Part shown: positions 24,622-34,677 of the stretch, one piece after another
Numbering within the stretch: the first letter of the stretch is position 1
Layout of the letters: each line of letters starts with the position of its first letter
From: Atopobacter sp. AH10
GTDB lineage: Bacteria > Bacillota > Bacilli > Lactobacillales > Aerococcaceae
Assembly (NCBI RefSeq): GCF_003664595.1
Contig: NZ_QXPZ01000032.1
Coordinates: 1 to 64,000, forward strand
Length of the DNA stretch: 64,000 nucleotides
Reading direction: 5' to 3'
Position numbers and translations under genes: made by a program
Notes under the pieces: generated by a model
Seen by the model: only the letters and a program-made list of their open reading frames with translations
The model's database searches: none
Told to the model about the DNA's origin: nothing

Positions 24622-25356
24622 ATGATTGAGTGTCAAAATGTCTCCGTTCGTTACGGTAACGACGTCAAGGCATTGGACAGTGTGTCCTTTAAATTAGAAG
24701 GTCCTAGCATTACCGGTATTATAGGGCCAAATGGTGCGGGTAAATCTACCCTCTTGAAAGCCATTTTACACATCATCCCGTCAACTGGCAGTAGCCAAAT
24801 CGACGGTCAGCCATCTAACAGTCAGTTAAAAAACGTTGCCTATGTTGAGCAAAAAAGTGCTATTGACTACACTTTCCCCATTACAGTGGAAGAATGTGTT
24901 TCTCTAGGAACCTACCCACAAGTAGGCTTGTTCAAAAGGTTAAGCCGGAACGAATGGCATGAAGTTCACGACGCCTTAGAAGCAGTCGGTCTAGAAAAAA
25001 TGGCTAGTCGTCAAATCAGCGAATTATCAGGCGGACAATTTCAACGGGTATTGATCGCTCGTTGCTTGGTTCAAGATGCCTCTCTGATTTTTCTTGATGA
25101 ACCTTTTGTTGGTATCGATTCAGTCAGCGAAGGAATTATCATGGACATTTTGCGCAAACTGAGAGATGCTGGCAAAACGATTTTAATTGTTCACCACGAT
25201 TTAAATAAAGTACCTGATTATTTCGACCAAGTATTGATCCTAAATCGCGAATTGATCGCTATTGGTTCGACAGAAGAAACCTTCACCAAGGAAAATCTTC
25301 GTGCGGCTTATGGTAATCAATTATTATCCATTGGAGGTGAAGCTAGTGATCGCTAA
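24622..25356 (+). CDS. Manganese ABC transporter ATPase (PsaB/MtsB/MntB-like)
   Basis: Cytoplasmic ATPase of 244 residues for a cluster A-I metal importer. Walker A GPNGAGKS at residues 35-42, signature LSGGQFQR from 135, and Walker B LIFLDEPF. The distinctive [20 protein letters not shown] around 74-93 is typical of Mn/Zn ATPases. Ribosome binding site AAAGGAAG. First of three genes behind a manganese-type operator; its end overlaps the permease start. Confidence 0.92.
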   Translation: MIECQNVSVRYGNDVKALDSVSFKLEGPSITGIIGPNGAGKSTLLKAILHIIPSTGSSQIDGQPSNSQLKNVAYVEQKSAIDYTFPITVEECVSLGTYPQVGLFKRLSRNEWHEVHDALEAVGLEKMASRQISELSGGQFQRVLIARCLVQDASLIFLDEPFVGIDSVSEGIIMDILRKLRDAGKTILIVHHDLNKVPDYFDQVLILNRELIAIGSTEETFTKENLRAAYGNQLLSIGGEASDR

Positions 25357-26188
25357 TTTTATCCAAGGCTTACACGACTTCCATTTCTTACAAAATGCAT
25401 TGATCACCGCCTTAGTGATCGGAGTGGTTTCAGGTGTCGTCGGATGTTTTATCATTTTAAGAGGTATGTCCTTAATGGGAGATGCAATTTCCCATGCCGT
25501 CTTACCAGGTGTAGCTATTTCCTACATTTTAGGGATCAACTTCTTTATCGGAGCTATCGCTTTTGGTTTATTAGCTTCTATATTGATTACCTTTATTAAA
25601 GGGAACTCCACCATAAAAGGCGATACGGCTATCGGGATAACATTCTCGTCATTCTTGGCACTTGGTGTTATTCTGATCGGGATAGCTAATAGTTCAACCG
25701 ACCTTTTCCACATTTTGTTTGGGAATATCTTAGCCGTTCAAGACCAAGATAAATGGATTACTATCGGCGTATCCATCGTCGTTATCCTCGTTATTGTTCT
25801 TTTCTTTAAAGAACTCTTGTTGACAAGTTTCGACCCTTTAATGGCCAAAGCTCTAGGGATGCGCGTAAATTTCTATCACTACTTGTTGATGATTCTTTTA
25901 ACATTAGTTTCTGTGACAGCAATGCAAAGTGTAGGGACTATCTTGATTGTGGCTATGCTCATTACACCAGCTGCAACAGCGTTTCTCTATTGCAATAGCT
26001 TAAAGAGCATGATGATCTTATCAGCTTGCTTAGGAGCCTTTAGCTCATTTGTTGGTTTATTCCTAGGCTACAGCTATAATATCGCCGCTGGATCAAGTAT
26101 TGTCTTAACTTCTGCTGTACTTTTCTTAATCAGTTTCTTTATTTCACCAAAACAAGGCTTCTTAACAAAATGGAAAGGTAGAGAATAA
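25346..26188 (+). CDS. Manganese ABC transporter permease (PsaC/MtsC-like)
   Basis: Integral membrane permease of the ABC-3 family with about eight helices and 280 residues, the usual length. The start is the GTG at 25346: GGAGG lies eight bases before it inside the end of the ATPase gene, and the two genes overlap by 11 bp. A longer in-frame ATG start would add a 28-residue hydrophilic leader with no ribosome binding site. The motif [19 protein letters not shown] around residue 35 is conserved in metal permeases. Partner of the flanking ATPase and binding protein. Confidence 0.92.
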   Translation: MIANFIQGLHDFHFLQNALITALVIGVVSGVVGCFIILRGMSLMGDAISHAVLPGVAISYILGINFFIGAIAFGLLASILITFIKGNSTIKGDTAIGITFSSFLALGVILIGIANSSTDLFHILFGNILAVQDQDKWITIGVSIVVILVIVLFFKELLLTSFDPLMAKALGMRVNFYHYLLMILLTLVSVTAMQSVGTILIVAMLITPAATAFLYCNSLKSMMILSACLGAFSSFVGLFLGYSYNIAAGSSIVLTSAVLFLISFFISPKQGFLTKWKGRE

Positions 26189-26189
26189 T

Positions 26190-27164
26190 ATGTCAAAAAA
26201 TAGTTTCAAGAAAACATTGTTGAGTATCTTATCTGTCTTTGCTTTAGTCTTCTTCTTGGGCGCTTGCGGTAAATCAACCGCCACAAGCACTGATAGTAAA
26301 GATGCTAAAACGGAAGAACAAGGGAAAAAGCTAAAAGTTGTAACCACTAACTCCATCCTAGCTGACATCACTAAAAATATTGCTGGGGACAAAATTGATC
26401 TTCATAGTATCGTACCAGTTGGGAAAGACCCACATGAATACGAACCTCTCCCAGAGGACGTGAAGAAAACTTCCCAAGCTGATGCCATCTTCTATAACGG
26501 GATCAACTTGGAAACAGGTGGTAATGCTTGGTTTAATAAACTCGTAAAGAACGCTAACAAGGAAGCTAACAAAGACTATTTCGCTGTTTCTGACGGTGTT
26601 GAAGTTCTTCACTTAGAAGGGAAAGAAGAAGCTGGTAAAGAAGACCCACACGCTTGGTTAAACCTTGAAAATGGGATCATCTATGCTAAAAACATTTGCA
26701 AACAATTAATCGCTAAAGATCCAGAAAATAAAGACTTCTACCAAAAGAACTTAGACGCTTATGTCAATAAATTGTCTGAATTGGATAAAACAGCCAAAGA
26801 AAAATTCAATAATATTCCAGCAGAAAAGAAATTGATCGTCACTTCAGAAGGTTGCTTCAAGTACTTCTCTAAGGCTTATGGTGTGCCAAGTGCCTATATC
26901 TGGGAAATTAACACTGAAGAAGAAGGGACACCTGATCAAATTAAAAACTTAGTAGAAAAACTACGCAAGTCTAAATGCCCATCCCTCTTCGTGGAATCTT
27001 CTGTTGACGACCGTCCAATGAAGACCGTTTCTAAAGACGCCAATATCCCAATCTATGCCAAAATCTTTACAGACTCTGTTGCAGAACCTGGTAAAGACGG
27101 TGACAGCTACTACGCTATGATGAAGTGGAACTTAGATAAGATCGCTGAAGGTCTTGCTAAATAA
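26190..27164 (+). CDS. Manganese-binding lipoprotein (PsaA/MtsA-like)
   Basis: Surface lipoprotein that captures Mn(II), possibly also Zn(II) or Fe(II). The signal peptide ends with lipobox LGAC-GKS. The four metal ligands of the family are visible: His in DPHEYEP, His in [11 protein letters not shown], Glu in TSEGCFKYF, and Asp in [10 protein letters not shown]. The last motif is the manganese-type PsaA version. 324 residues. Last gene of the operon, one base after the permease stop, followed by a terminator at 27277. The operator type supports manganese. Confidence 0.93.
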   Translation: MSKNSFKKTLLSILSVFALVFFLGACGKSTATSTDSKDAKTEEQGKKLKVVTTNSILADITKNIAGDKIDLHSIVPVGKDPHEYEPLPEDVKKTSQADAIFYNGINLETGGNAWFNKLVKNANKEANKDYFAVSDGVEVLHLEGKEEAGKEDPHAWLNLENGIIYAKNICKQLIAKDPENKDFYQKNLDAYVNKLSELDKTAKEKFNNIPAEKKLIVTSEGCFKYFSKAYGVPSAYIWEINTEEEGTPDQIKNLVEKLRKSKCPSLFVESSVDDRPMKTVSKDANIPIYAKIFTDSVAEPGKDGDSYYAMMKWNLDKIAEGLAK

Positions 27165-27276
27165 TTGGCACTATTCCGTTAGTTTCCTCATAAGTTCAGA
27201 GCTTCTGTACCTTACTCCTTTTAAAGCTATAACTCCACAAAATGCCCAAATCTAATGCAGGAGCTCTAACCGACTT

Positions 27277-27312
27277 ACCCCCTCTATCCCACAATAGAGG
27301 GGGGTTTCATTT
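27277..27312 (+). terminator. Terminator of the manganese transporter operon
   Basis: ACCCCCTCTAT (27277-27287) pairs with ATAGAGGGGGGT (27294-27305) and is followed by TTCATTTT. Confidence 0.75.
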
Positions 27313-27463
27313 TGCTTCGGCTAAGTAGGAAGACCATCAGGCACTTTGTATAAACAATCCTTCTAAAGAAGAGGAGCGACTTTTTCGTAAGCAATCGATA
27401 ACCAGCTACATTTAATCTGTAATATAAAAAAACACTCCCCGGAAGGAGAGCGATTTTTTCTTC

Positions 27464-27565
27464 AAATTTTACCCACAACAACATTTGACGAAGTACTAAA
27501 TTTTACCAACAACAAAATTGGACAAAGTGCCCAAATTTACCCACAACAGCATTTGATAAATTGCC
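27464..27565. repeat. Three imperfect tandem repeats of 34-35 bp
   Basis: Copies at 27464-27497, 27498-27532 and 27533-27565 each begin AAATTT(T)ACC and contain ACAACA followed by ATTTG or ATTGG and a purine-rich stretch. They fill the space between the manganese operon terminator and the fru terminator in the 484-bp gap 27165-27648. No coding potential is convincing. Confidence 0.7.
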
Positions 27566-27613
27566 AAAAAAAGACCCCCTAAGTTGGATATTCTATTCCA
27601 AGATTAGGGGGTC
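27566..27613 (-). terminator. Terminator of the fru operon
   Basis: GACCCCCTAA and TTGGA arms pair with TCCAA and TTAGGGGGTC in a long stem, followed on the minus strand by seven Ts. Confidence 0.85.
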
Positions 27614-27648
27614 AACTCATCTCTAGAGAGCTATAGATAAGTGTTTAC

Positions 27649-29598
27649 TTATTTATTCTTTTTAGGAAGTAGGACGTTCAACATTAATGCCCCAACAACA
27701 CCGCCGACTAACCAAGCAATGATGTATTGCAATGGATTAGTTACACCACCAACGGCAACAGCGAACAAACCACCGTGAGGAACTTTAGAGACACAGTTAA
27801 ACATCATGCTCAATGCCCCAGCTACACCAGCACCAAGAGCTAAAGATGGAATAACTCGTACTGGGTTAGAAGCAGCGAATGGAATAGCCCCTTCTGTGAT
27901 AAAGGCAGCGCCCATTACATAGTTCACAAAAGCTGAAGAACGTTGTTGTTCATCCCATAAGTTCTTATTGAAAGTAGCTGCTAAAGCAATAGCTAGAGGT
28001 GGTACCATCCCACCGACCATAACAGCTGCCATCACATTACTACCAGCACCATTAGCTGCAGTAACTAAAGCTGTACCAGTAACATAAGCGGCTTTGTTAA
28101 TAGGACCACCCATATCGATAGACATCATCCCACCAACAACAAAACCAAGCAAGAAGGTATATTCTTGTGGAATAGCAGAGATAGCACCTGTCAAACCGTT
28201 CATAACGGCACCCATTGGCCCATTCACAACAAAGAGCATCAAAGCCCCCATGATAGCCACACCAAGAACTGGGTAAATAAAGATTGGTTTCAACCCTTCA
28301 AGAGATTTTGGCAACCAGCTAAAAGCTTTTTGCAAGAATTTAACAATAGCCCCAGCTAAGAAACCTGCAACCAAAGCGCCAAGGAAGCCAGAAGAAACAG
28401 CATCTTTAAAGACACCTGTCCCGCCTGCATAAGCAGCCATTACACCTGGGTTAGCAAACACACCACCCATGAAACCAATAACCAAACCTGGACGGTCAGC
28501 AATAGATTGTCCGATAAACCCAGCTAAGATTGGTAGCATCATCGCAAAGGACAAACCACCCATCAAATTAATGGTTTGAGCAATTGGGTTGTAACTTGCA
28601 TGATCAGGGTTTGCTGAGTTAATCCCCCAGATGAAGGAAACAGCGATTAAAATCCCACCAGCTACAACAAATGGTAACATGTGAGAAACACCATTCATCA
28701 AGTGTTTGTAGAATTGGCGTCCTAGAGATTCGTTCGCTTCATCAGATTCTTCAACACTTTCGCTCGCACCTTGATGGTGGTAAATATGAGCATCTGCTTT
28801 TGCTGCACGTTCCACTAATTCATCAGCCTTGTTGATCCCATCAGCAACTTTGGTGATGATAGTTGGACGTCCATCAAAGCGAGCCATTTCAACTTGTTTG
28901 TCAGCAGCAACGATAATAGCAGTAGCTTCTTCGATATCTTTCTTGGTCAATTTGTTGTTAATACCGCCTTGACCATTTGTTTCAACTTTAATTTTGTAAC
29001 CCGCTTTAGCTGCGGCTTGTTTCAATTTTTCTTCTGCCATAAAAGTATGAGCAATACCAGTTGGGCAAGCAGTTACAGCCAAGATATATACATCATCTTT
29101 AGTATCAGCAGTTTCTTCTACAGTAGCTTTAGTTTCTTCTTTTTCTTCTTCATAAGAAGCGAAGATAGCTACCACTTCTTCAGGCGTTGTAGCCTTCAGT
29201 AAAGCAGCCTTTGCTTCAGGCTTCATCAATATGCTAGATAAACCTGCTAGAGCTTGTAAATGTTCATTACCACCACCAGTTGGTGCTGCAATCATAAAGA
29301 TTAATTTAGCATCTTGTCCATCAAAAGAAGCCCAATCAATCCCTGCTTCACTTTTACCAAAAATAATGGCTGCTTTTTCAATCGATTCATGTTGTGCGTG
29401 AGGAATGGCAATTTCATCCCCAACACCAGTTGTAGATTGAGCTTCACGTGCTTGCAAAGCTTTCACATAAGCTTCTGTATCGCTAACGCCTCCTGTTTGA
29501 TGGAAGCTATTAGCCAAGGCTTGCAAAGTTTCATCTTTGCTAGTGGTCGTCAAATTCATGATCATAGCATCTTTGACGAATAATTCAGATAATTTCAT
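27649..29598 (-). CDS. fruA: Fructose PTS enzyme IIABC
   Basis: Membrane permease that takes up fructose and phosphorylates it to fructose 1-phosphate. Domain order is A-B-C: IIA residues 1-150 with phospho-His67 in IPHAQH, IIB about 170-270 with phospho-Cys178 in TACPTGIAHT, and IIC about 300-645 with several membrane helices. The 649-residue length matches FruA. It follows fruK and fruR, so substrate and product fit the pathway to fructose 1,6-bisphosphate. Ends before a strong terminator. Confidence 0.95.
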   Translation of the reverse strand: MKLSELFVKDAMIMNLTTTSKDETLQALANSFHQTGGVSDTEAYVKALQAREAQSTTGVGDEIAIPHAQHESIEKAAIIFGKSEAGIDWASFDGQDAKLIFMIAAPTGGGNEHLQALAGLSSILMKPEAKAALLKATTPEEVVAIFASYEEEKEETKATVEETADTKDDVYILAVTACPTGIAHTFMAEEKLKQAAAKAGYKIKVETNGQGGINNKLTKKDIEEATAIIVAADKQVEMARFDGRPTIITKVADGINKADELVERAAKADAHIYHHQGASESVEESDEANESLGRQFYKHLMNGVSHMLPFVVAGGILIAVSFIWGINSANPDHASYNPIAQTINLMGGLSFAMMLPILAGFIGQSIADRPGLVIGFMGGVFANPGVMAAYAGGTGVFKDAVSSGFLGALVAGFLAGAIVKFLQKAFSWLPKSLEGLKPIFIYPVLGVAIMGALMLFVVNGPMGAVMNGLTGAISAIPQEYTFLLGFVVGGMMSIDMGGPINKAAYVTGTALVTAANGAGSNVMAAVMVGGMVPPLAIALAATFNKNLWDEQQRSSAFVNYVMGAAFITEGAIPFAASNPVRVIPSLALGAGVAGALSMMFNCVSKVPHGGLFAVAVGGVTNPLQYIIAWLVGGVVGALMLNVLLPKKNK

Positions 29599-29634
29599 TT
29601 TTCTCTTCCTTTCGGATTGTTTCTGTTCTCCACT

Positions 29635-30555
29635 TTATTTTACTCGTTGAACAATGATTTCTTCTTTTAGTTGATCAATCAAGCTCCTTTCTGCGATACC
29701 TACCGAAAAGGCTGTCGCTGAGCCACTAGCTGTACCCATCCGCAAACTTTCAGCAAAATCTTTGCTCTTTTGATAAGTAGCCATGAAGCCAGCCAGCATA
29801 GAATCCCCTGCCCCTGCTGAGTTGATGACCTTCCCTTTCGGAACATTGGAGGTATAGACCTCACCATCTTCTGTCAAGAGGAGGGCTCCATCACCCCCAC
29901 GAGAAACAAGAACATGGCGTGCACCCTTGTCTTGTAACTTCTTTGCATATGTCACGATGTCATCTTCAGTATCCACCGGAGCTTGGAAGATTTCTGCTAG
30001 CTCGTGATGGTTTGGTTTTATCAAAAATGGACGAACCGCTAAACATGTAGTCAGTAGATCCTTGTTCGTATCTAATACGAAGCGAGCGCCTTTTTCTTGG
30101 CAAAGACGACCTATAGCCAAATAAGCTTCTTCATCTAGACCTGGTGCGGAATTTCCTGCCAAAAAGACCACATCTTCATCAGTCAATCGTTCTTCAAAGT
30201 AACGATACAAATCTTGAAAATTTTCTTTGGAAACAAGTGGCCCTGCCCCATTAATTTCTGTTTCTTCATCAGATTTTAACTTGATATTGATCCGTGTGGT
30301 TCCATCGACTTCTACAAAGTGTGGGGTTACCCCTTCTTTTAAAACTTTTTGTTGGATGAAAACTCCACTAAAGCCACCTAGAAAACCAGTAGCCGTATTT
30401 TCAATACCTAATCGGTTGAGAATAAAGGATACGTTAATCCCCTTCCCACCTGCAACATATTCTTCACCGCTAGAACGGTTCAAATCACCTAACTGACAGT
30501 TTTCGACTTGAATAACCATGTCCACCGCTGGATTAAATGTGATGGTATAATACAT
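29635..30555 (-). CDS. fruK: 1-phosphofructokinase
   Basis: PfkB-family kinase that phosphorylates fructose 1-phosphate at C6 in the cytoplasm. N-terminal MYYTITFNPAVDMV and GGKGINVS mark the substrate side, and the C-terminal NSAGAGDSMLAGF motif holds the catalytic Asp. 306 residues, the normal length. It lies 3 bp after fruR and 36 bp before fruA. The related LacC (tagatose 6-phosphate kinase) is an alternative by sequence, but the fru context settles it. Confidence 0.95.
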   Translation of the reverse strand: MYYTITFNPAVDMVIQVENCQLGDLNRSSGEEYVAGGKGINVSFILNRLGIENTATGFLGGFSGVFIQQKVLKEGVTPHFVEVDGTTRINIKLKSDEETEINGAGPLVSKENFQDLYRYFEERLTDEDVVFLAGNSAPGLDEEAYLAIGRLCQEKGARFVLDTNKDLLTTCLAVRPFLIKPNHHELAEIFQAPVDTEDDIVTYAKKLQDKGARHVLVSRGGDGALLLTEDGEVYTSNVPKGKVINSAGAGDSMLAGFMATYQKSKDFAESLRMGTASGSATAFSVGIAERSLIDQLKEEIIVQRVK

Positions 30556-30558
30556 GGA

Positions 30559-31302
30559 TTAAACCTCCTTAATAGTTGTTCGTTTAGCTAAGGCGCGTAA
30601 AGATTCATCTGCTCTTAGGTCTGTAATGATCGTGACGTCTTCAACATCTGCGACATGGCAAAAACTTACACAATCAAACTTACTCTTGTCCGCTAACACA
30701 TAGCTTCTTGCTGCTTGACGAATCGCTAACTTTTTAATGCTGGCTTCCTCAACATCTGGTGTCGTCAGACCATAATTTTCATCGACTCCATTCATCCCCA
30801 TAAAGGCTTTATCAAAACGGTAGTCCGATAATTGCCTAATTGCCTGAGAGCCTATAATCGCCTGAGTGCCCTTTTTAATCCATCCTCCAATTAGAACAGT
30901 TTCGAAGCCACGCCGACTCAGCTCATCTGCTTGGGCTAATCCATTGGTGACGACCTTTAAATTTTCTGGAAGATAAGGAATCATTTCTAAAGTCGTTGTC
31001 CCAGCATCGAGATAGATCACATCATTATCCTGGACCAATTGCGCTGCAGCCTGGGCGATACGTTGCTTTTCTTGACGATAGTGACTTGCTTTTTCCCCCA
31101 TCGTCGGTTCGTCGGTTAAGCCAAACAGTCGCTTGGCTCCACCGTGAACACGTATCAACTGCCCCTTACTTTCTAAGATGGACAGATCACGACGAATAGT
31201 GGATTCCGAAACACGCAAACGATCTACTAGCTCTTGAACTTGTACTGTGGGAAAATGTTTCAATTCTTCAAGAATTTGCTGGTGCCTTTCTTCTGTAAGC
31301 AC
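30559..31302 (-). CDS. fruR: DeoR-family repressor of the fru operon
   Basis: Transcription repressor of 247-250 residues. An N-terminal DeoR helix-turn-helix (about residues 1-55, RLRVSESTIRRDLSILESKGQLIRVHGGA) is followed by the sugar-phosphate sensor domain with YLDAGTTTLEMIPYL and the C-terminal ADKSKFDCVSF motif. The start chosen is GTG (31302, VLTEER), with AAAGGG eight to nine bases upstream; ATG at 31308 is an alternative. It probably binds the repeats at 31364 and is released by fructose 1-phosphate. Confidence 0.9.
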   Translation of the reverse strand: MLTEERHQQILEELKHFPTVQVQELVDRLRVSESTIRRDLSILESKGQLIRVHGGAKRLFGLTDEPTMGEKASHYRQEKQRIAQAAAQLVQDNDVIYLDAGTTTLEMIPYLPENLKVVTNGLAQADELSRRGFETVLIGGWIKKGTQAIIGSQAIRQLSDYRFDKAFMGMNGVDENYGLTTPDVEEASIKKLAIRQAARSYVLADKSKFDCVSFCHVADVEDVTIITDLRADESLRALAKRTTIKEV

Positions 31303-31324
31303 TCCCATCACCCTTTCTATGGAC

Positions 31325-31353
31325 AGTTTACACGATCCTATTGACCATTTCAA
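31325..31353 (-). promoter_or_regulatory. Promoter of fruRKA
   Basis: TTGAAA (31348-31353) and TAAACT (31325-31330) with a 17-bp spacer lie directly upstream of fruR on the minus strand. Confidence 0.7.
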
Positions 31354-31363
31354 TCACATACGC

Positions 31364-31407
31364 TCATTTTCAGTCATTTTCATTCATTTTCAGTCATTTT
31401 CATTCAT
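31364..31407. repeat. Tandem 10/20-bp repeats upstream of the fru promoter (FruR operators)
   Basis: A 20-bp unit containing two TCATTTTCA(G/T) half-repeats occurs twice in perfect tandem (31364-31383 and 31384-31403) plus TCAT. Read on the minus strand these are four TGAAAATGA-like boxes at 10-bp pitch, ending 10 bp before the -35 box. DeoR-type repressors bind such repeated boxes. The remaining gap to 31528 shows nothing distinct. Confidence 0.65.
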
Positions 31408-31527
31408 AGGGCTTTTATTTTTCACCTATCTTCATTCGTTTTAGGCCCTGATAAATTAGCATTTTCGAGCTATGCAATCCTTTTCCCTTCGCCGAGAGTG
31501 ATTTGCTTGTTATCTTCTTTTTCAATC

Positions 31528-31582
31528 AAAAAAAGCATCCTAAGCCCTCACCATCCAGTTGGTCAGATCCCGCTTACGATGC
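31528..31582 (-). terminator. Terminator of the methyltransferase gene
   Basis: GCATC-G-TAAGC and GCTTA-G-GATGC arms close a stem with one G-G mismatch, followed on the minus strand by seven Ts. Confidence 0.8.
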
Positions 31583-31622
31583 CTTTAAAGGCTAATATTC
31601 CCTTTTCATTTCTATCAACTAT

Positions 31623-32288
31623 CTAATTTACTCTCTTTTTAGTGACTACAGCCAAGCCATCTCCTAAAGGAAGTAAACTCACATTCAACTCTTTATTACT
31701 GGTTAATTCATCCAAGAGGAGATTGAGTTTTCGATGGATTGTTTTTACCCGATGTGGAATAGTCGTGATCGGATCAACCACTGTTCCACCTTGGAATATA
31801 TCATCGATCAAAAGAATGCCATCCTCAGATAAAAGGCGTAAACAATCTGGCAAAAAACTAATATATTTTGCTTTAGCTGAGTCCATAAAAATCAAGTCAT
31901 ATGGGCCTTCTAGCTTAGGAAGGATTTCTTCTGCTTGGCCTTCCAGCAATTCAATTGGATACTTATCTCCGCCGATGTTTTTCCGGGCTTCTTCACTCAT
32001 CATAGGATTACGTTCAATAGTAGTTACTGGCGCATACTGAGCCATTAGCTTGGCTGAAAAAGCTATCGCTGTCCCCACTTCTAAAATATTTTTTGGTTGT
32101 TCGTGCTCTACCAATTGATTGAGATAGGCTACAGTTTCATGTGGAATAATCGGCACTCGTCTTTCATTGGCATTCCTTTCCATTCGATCCAAATCTGGCG
32201 CCAAACGAGCTAACTTATCTCGCATATAATGGACGACCTTTTCCATCACGATTGGTCTATCTAACATTTCGTTTAATTTTCTTACCAA
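31623..32288 (-). CDS. SAM-dependent O-methyltransferase (TrmR/YrrM-like)
   Basis: Class I methyltransferase of 221 residues in the O-methyltransferase 3 family. The SAM motif I is ILEVGTAIAFSA near residues 69-80, followed by the acidic ERNP and the post-motif IFMDSAKAKY. Close relatives in Bacillus (TrmR) methylate 5-hydroxyuridine of tRNA wobble bases, which is the most likely role. The start is TTG at 32288 with AAAGGAAG six bases upstream. Single gene between the fru operon and a CorC-like gene, 67 bp after the latter. Confidence 0.8.
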   Translation of the reverse strand: MVRKLNEMLDRPIVMEKVVHYMRDKLARLAPDLDRMERNANERRVPIIPHETVAYLNQLVEHEQPKNILEVGTAIAFSAKLMAQYAPVTTIERNPMMSEEARKNIGGDKYPIELLEGQAEEILPKLEGPYDLIFMDSAKAKYISFLPDCLRLLSEDGILLIDDIFQGGTVVDPITTIPHRVKTIHRKLNLLLDELTSNKELNVSLLPLGDGLAVVTKKRVN

Positions 32289-32310
32289 ACAAGTCTTCCT
32301 TTCTTCTATG

Positions 32311-32350
32311 AAAAAACTGCCAGGGAGGACAGACCTCTAAACTGACAGTT
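32311..32350 (-). terminator. Terminator of the CorC-like gene
   Basis: AACTGTCAG pairs with CTGGCAGTT around a 22-nt interior, followed on the minus strand by TTTTTT. Confidence 0.75.
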
Positions 32351-32355
32351 CTCTA

Positions 32356-33711
32356 TTATTCGTCGGCTTTTGTAGAGGATGGGCTTTCTTCCCCATTTAT
32401 CCCTACTTCCATTTTGGCCACAGATATTTTTTTAATCCGACCATTTTCCATCACCATTGGCGTCAAACTATAATCCCCAACCTGAACTTCTGCCGGTTCA
32501 TCTTCATCAGGAAAATAGCCTAATCCTTCCAACATATAACCTGCCATAGTATCCACTTCATCACTATCAATCTTCACTTCAAAGTAGCGTGCAAAGTCTT
32601 CAATGGTCATGCGCCCATCAATAACATAGTGATTCTCATCAATTTCACGGCATTCGTCCGATTCTTGGTCATACTCATCTTCAATATCCCCGACAATTTC
32701 TTCGAGAAGATCTTCTAAAGTCACCAAGCCCTCTACTCCACCATATTCATCACGAAGGATAGCCATGTGTTGGTGTTCTTTTCGAAACTCAATCATCAAG
32801 TCATCGATGTAAATCATCGATGGGACAAACAATGGCTCATTCATAATCTCTTTGATATTAATCGCATCAAAGCCTTTTTCTCGTCCTGCTTTAAGAATAT
32901 CTTTTGTATGAATAACCCCGATCACATTATCTTTATCCTCTTCAAACACTGGCAAGCGAGAGTAAGGACAATTCAAAATAATTTCCATATTTTCCTGAAT
33001 GCTGTCTTCACAATCAAGCATCAAGGCATCTGTCCTTGGCACCATAACTTCCCGTGCTAGTTTCGCATCTAAAGATAATACCCCTTGCATCATGGTAAAT
33101 TCTTCAAGGTCAATAGCTCCATCATTTCGACTATTCGCCAATAGAGCTTTCATTTCATTTCGCGTTAATTTTTCTTCCTTCTGGCTAAACTCAATTGGCG
33201 TAATTTTCTTTAAAAGTCCTGTCGATACCGATAGTAACCAAACAAAAGGCCGGAATAGCTTTTGAACCACAAGGATTACCCCAGAAGCCGATAAGGCAAT
33301 CTTTTCTGGCATCTGTAAAGCTAACTGCTTCGGATACAATTCTCCAAACACCAAAGATACATAGGATAATACCATGGTGACAATCACAGTAGCTACTTGC
33401 GAAGCAGCCGGAATATCCTTTAAGAGTGGTGTTAATCGGTGGACAAAGGTCGTCGCTGCGGCAGCACTAGAGAAGAATCCTGCAAAAGTAATGGCCACTT
33501 GAATGGTGGCTAAAAAGTCATCCGCTGCCCCTAGTAATTTCATCACACGTTTAGCCTTCTTATCCCCCTCTTGGGCTAATCGACTCATGCGAGGTTGATT
33601 CAAGGATACAAAGGCTATTTCACTCGCCGCGAAAAAAGCATTTAACAAAGTCAAAATAGCAATAATTAGCAATTGCATACTCAGGGAACTGGCCCCAGGA
33701 TCATGCTCCAT
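32356..33711 (-). CDS. HlyC/CorC family transporter (DUF21-CBS-CorC)
   Basis: Membrane protein of 451 residues with a DUF21 (CNNM) domain of about four helices at 10-195, two CBS domains at about 215-335 ([13 protein letters not shown] and [25 protein letters not shown]), and a C-terminal CorC_HlyC domain at about 345-425. Relatives act in Mg2+ or Co2+ efflux and are sometimes named hemolysin for historical reasons. Ribosome binding site AAAGGAG. Monocistronic with its own terminator. Confidence 0.9.
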   Translation of the reverse strand: MEHDPGASSLSMQLLIIAILTLLNAFFAASEIAFVSLNQPRMSRLAQEGDKKAKRVMKLLGAADDFLATIQVAITFAGFFSSAAAATTFVHRLTPLLKDIPAASQVATVIVTMVLSYVSLVFGELYPKQLALQMPEKIALSASGVILVVQKLFRPFVWLLSVSTGLLKKITPIEFSQKEEKLTRNEMKALLANSRNDGAIDLEEFTMMQGVLSLDAKLAREVMVPRTDALMLDCEDSIQENMEIILNCPYSRLPVFEEDKDNVIGVIHTKDILKAGREKGFDAINIKEIMNEPLFVPSMIYIDDLMIEFRKEHQHMAILRDEYGGVEGLVTLEDLLEEIVGDIEDEYDQESDECREIDENHYVIDGRMTIEDFARYFEVKIDSDEVDTMAGYMLEGLGYFPDEDEPAEVQVGDYSLTPMVMENGRIKKISVAKMEVGINGEESPSSTKADE

Positions 33712-33928
33712 ATAAAGTACTCTCCTTTAGAATAAAACCGATCCCTATCAACAAATGTAAAACAGGGATCCTATTTCCATATTATCGAAAAATAGGAAAA
33801 AAGCAAGCTAAACCCCCGAAAGATTTTAACCTTTTTAATAGCTTTTCTCCTTTTTTAATGTTAATATAATTTATGAAAGATTATTAAGAGAACTATCTCG
33901 TACTTATCATTAAAGGGGTGGATAAAAT

Positions 33929-34567
33929 ATGTTAATTCGCGCTTTAGCCGTTCCAAAGTCTCAATTGACTACTGTTTCTGAAAATTGTACGCTCGAAGAA
34001 GCTTTGCACATTTTAGAAGAATCAGGATACCGCTGCGTGCCAATTCTGGATGAAACTGGGTCTATTTTCCGAGGTAACATCTATAAAATGCATATCTACC
34101 GCCATAAAGCAAATGGCTTAGACATGAAACTACCCGTTACCTATTTGCTAAAAAATGCTACCAAGTTTATCCGGACAGACTCTTCCTTCTTCAAAGTTTT
34201 CTTCACCATTAAAGAACTTCCTTATATCGCTGTCCTCGATGCCAGCAATAAATTTTATGGCATACTTACTCACAGCCGTATGCTCAGCATGCTTCAATCC
34301 TCTTGGAACGTCGATAACGCTAGCTTTGTCCTAAGCATTCTTTCTTCTGGTGACAAGGGAGAATTGGTCAACATCTGTAAAATCGTCAATAAATACTCTA
34401 ACATCGCTAGCTGTATTACTTTAGACTCTGCAGAAAACTCTAGAACTATTCGCCGTGCTATCATCACCTTGCCACCTGATGTAGACGAAGAATTGCTGGA
34501 TAATATTGTTAAAGCTCTTGAAAAGAAAGAGTACTCTGTATCCGAAATAGAAGACTTGCGGAATTAA
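33929..34567 (+). CDS. CBS-pair protein with C-terminal ACT-like domain
   Basis: A 212-residue cytoplasmic protein. Two CBS motifs occupy residues 1 to about 130 (TVSENCTLEEALHILEESGYRCVPILDETG and ELPYIAVLDASNKFYGILTHSRML). The rest, from about 135, resembles an ACT domain. Similar stand-alone CBS proteins in Listeria and streptococci bind c-di-AMP or adenine nucleotides. The c-di-AMP synthase genes cdaA-cdaR are in the same window, but a c-di-AMP role is only an inference. Transcribed alone with its own terminator. Confidence 0.75.
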   Translation: MLIRALAVPKSQLTTVSENCTLEEALHILEESGYRCVPILDETGSIFRGNIYKMHIYRHKANGLDMKLPVTYLLKNATKFIRTDSSFFKVFFTIKELPYIAVLDASNKFYGILTHSRMLSMLQSSWNVDNASFVLSILSSGDKGELVNICKIVNKYSNIASCITLDSAENSRTIRRAIITLPPDVDEELLDNIVKALEKKEYSVSEIEDLRN

Positions 34568-34586
34568 TTGAATCTTTCAAGAAAGA

Positions 34587-34616
34587 AAAGCTCAGGAGAA
34601 AATTTCCTGGGCTTTT
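34587..34616 (+). terminator. Terminator of the CBS protein gene
   Basis: AAGCTCAGGA pairs with TCCTGGGCTT and is followed by TTT-rich sequence. Confidence 0.8.
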
Positions 34617-34677
34617 TCCTTTAGCTATAAAATCCAATCGTCATACTATTCGCCTAACGACCCCTTTTACATTCCAT

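Noticed and set aside
27284-27484. Minus-strand 66-codon frame across the manganese terminator
   Set aside because: Runs through a terminator and the 34-bp repeats, no ribosome binding site.
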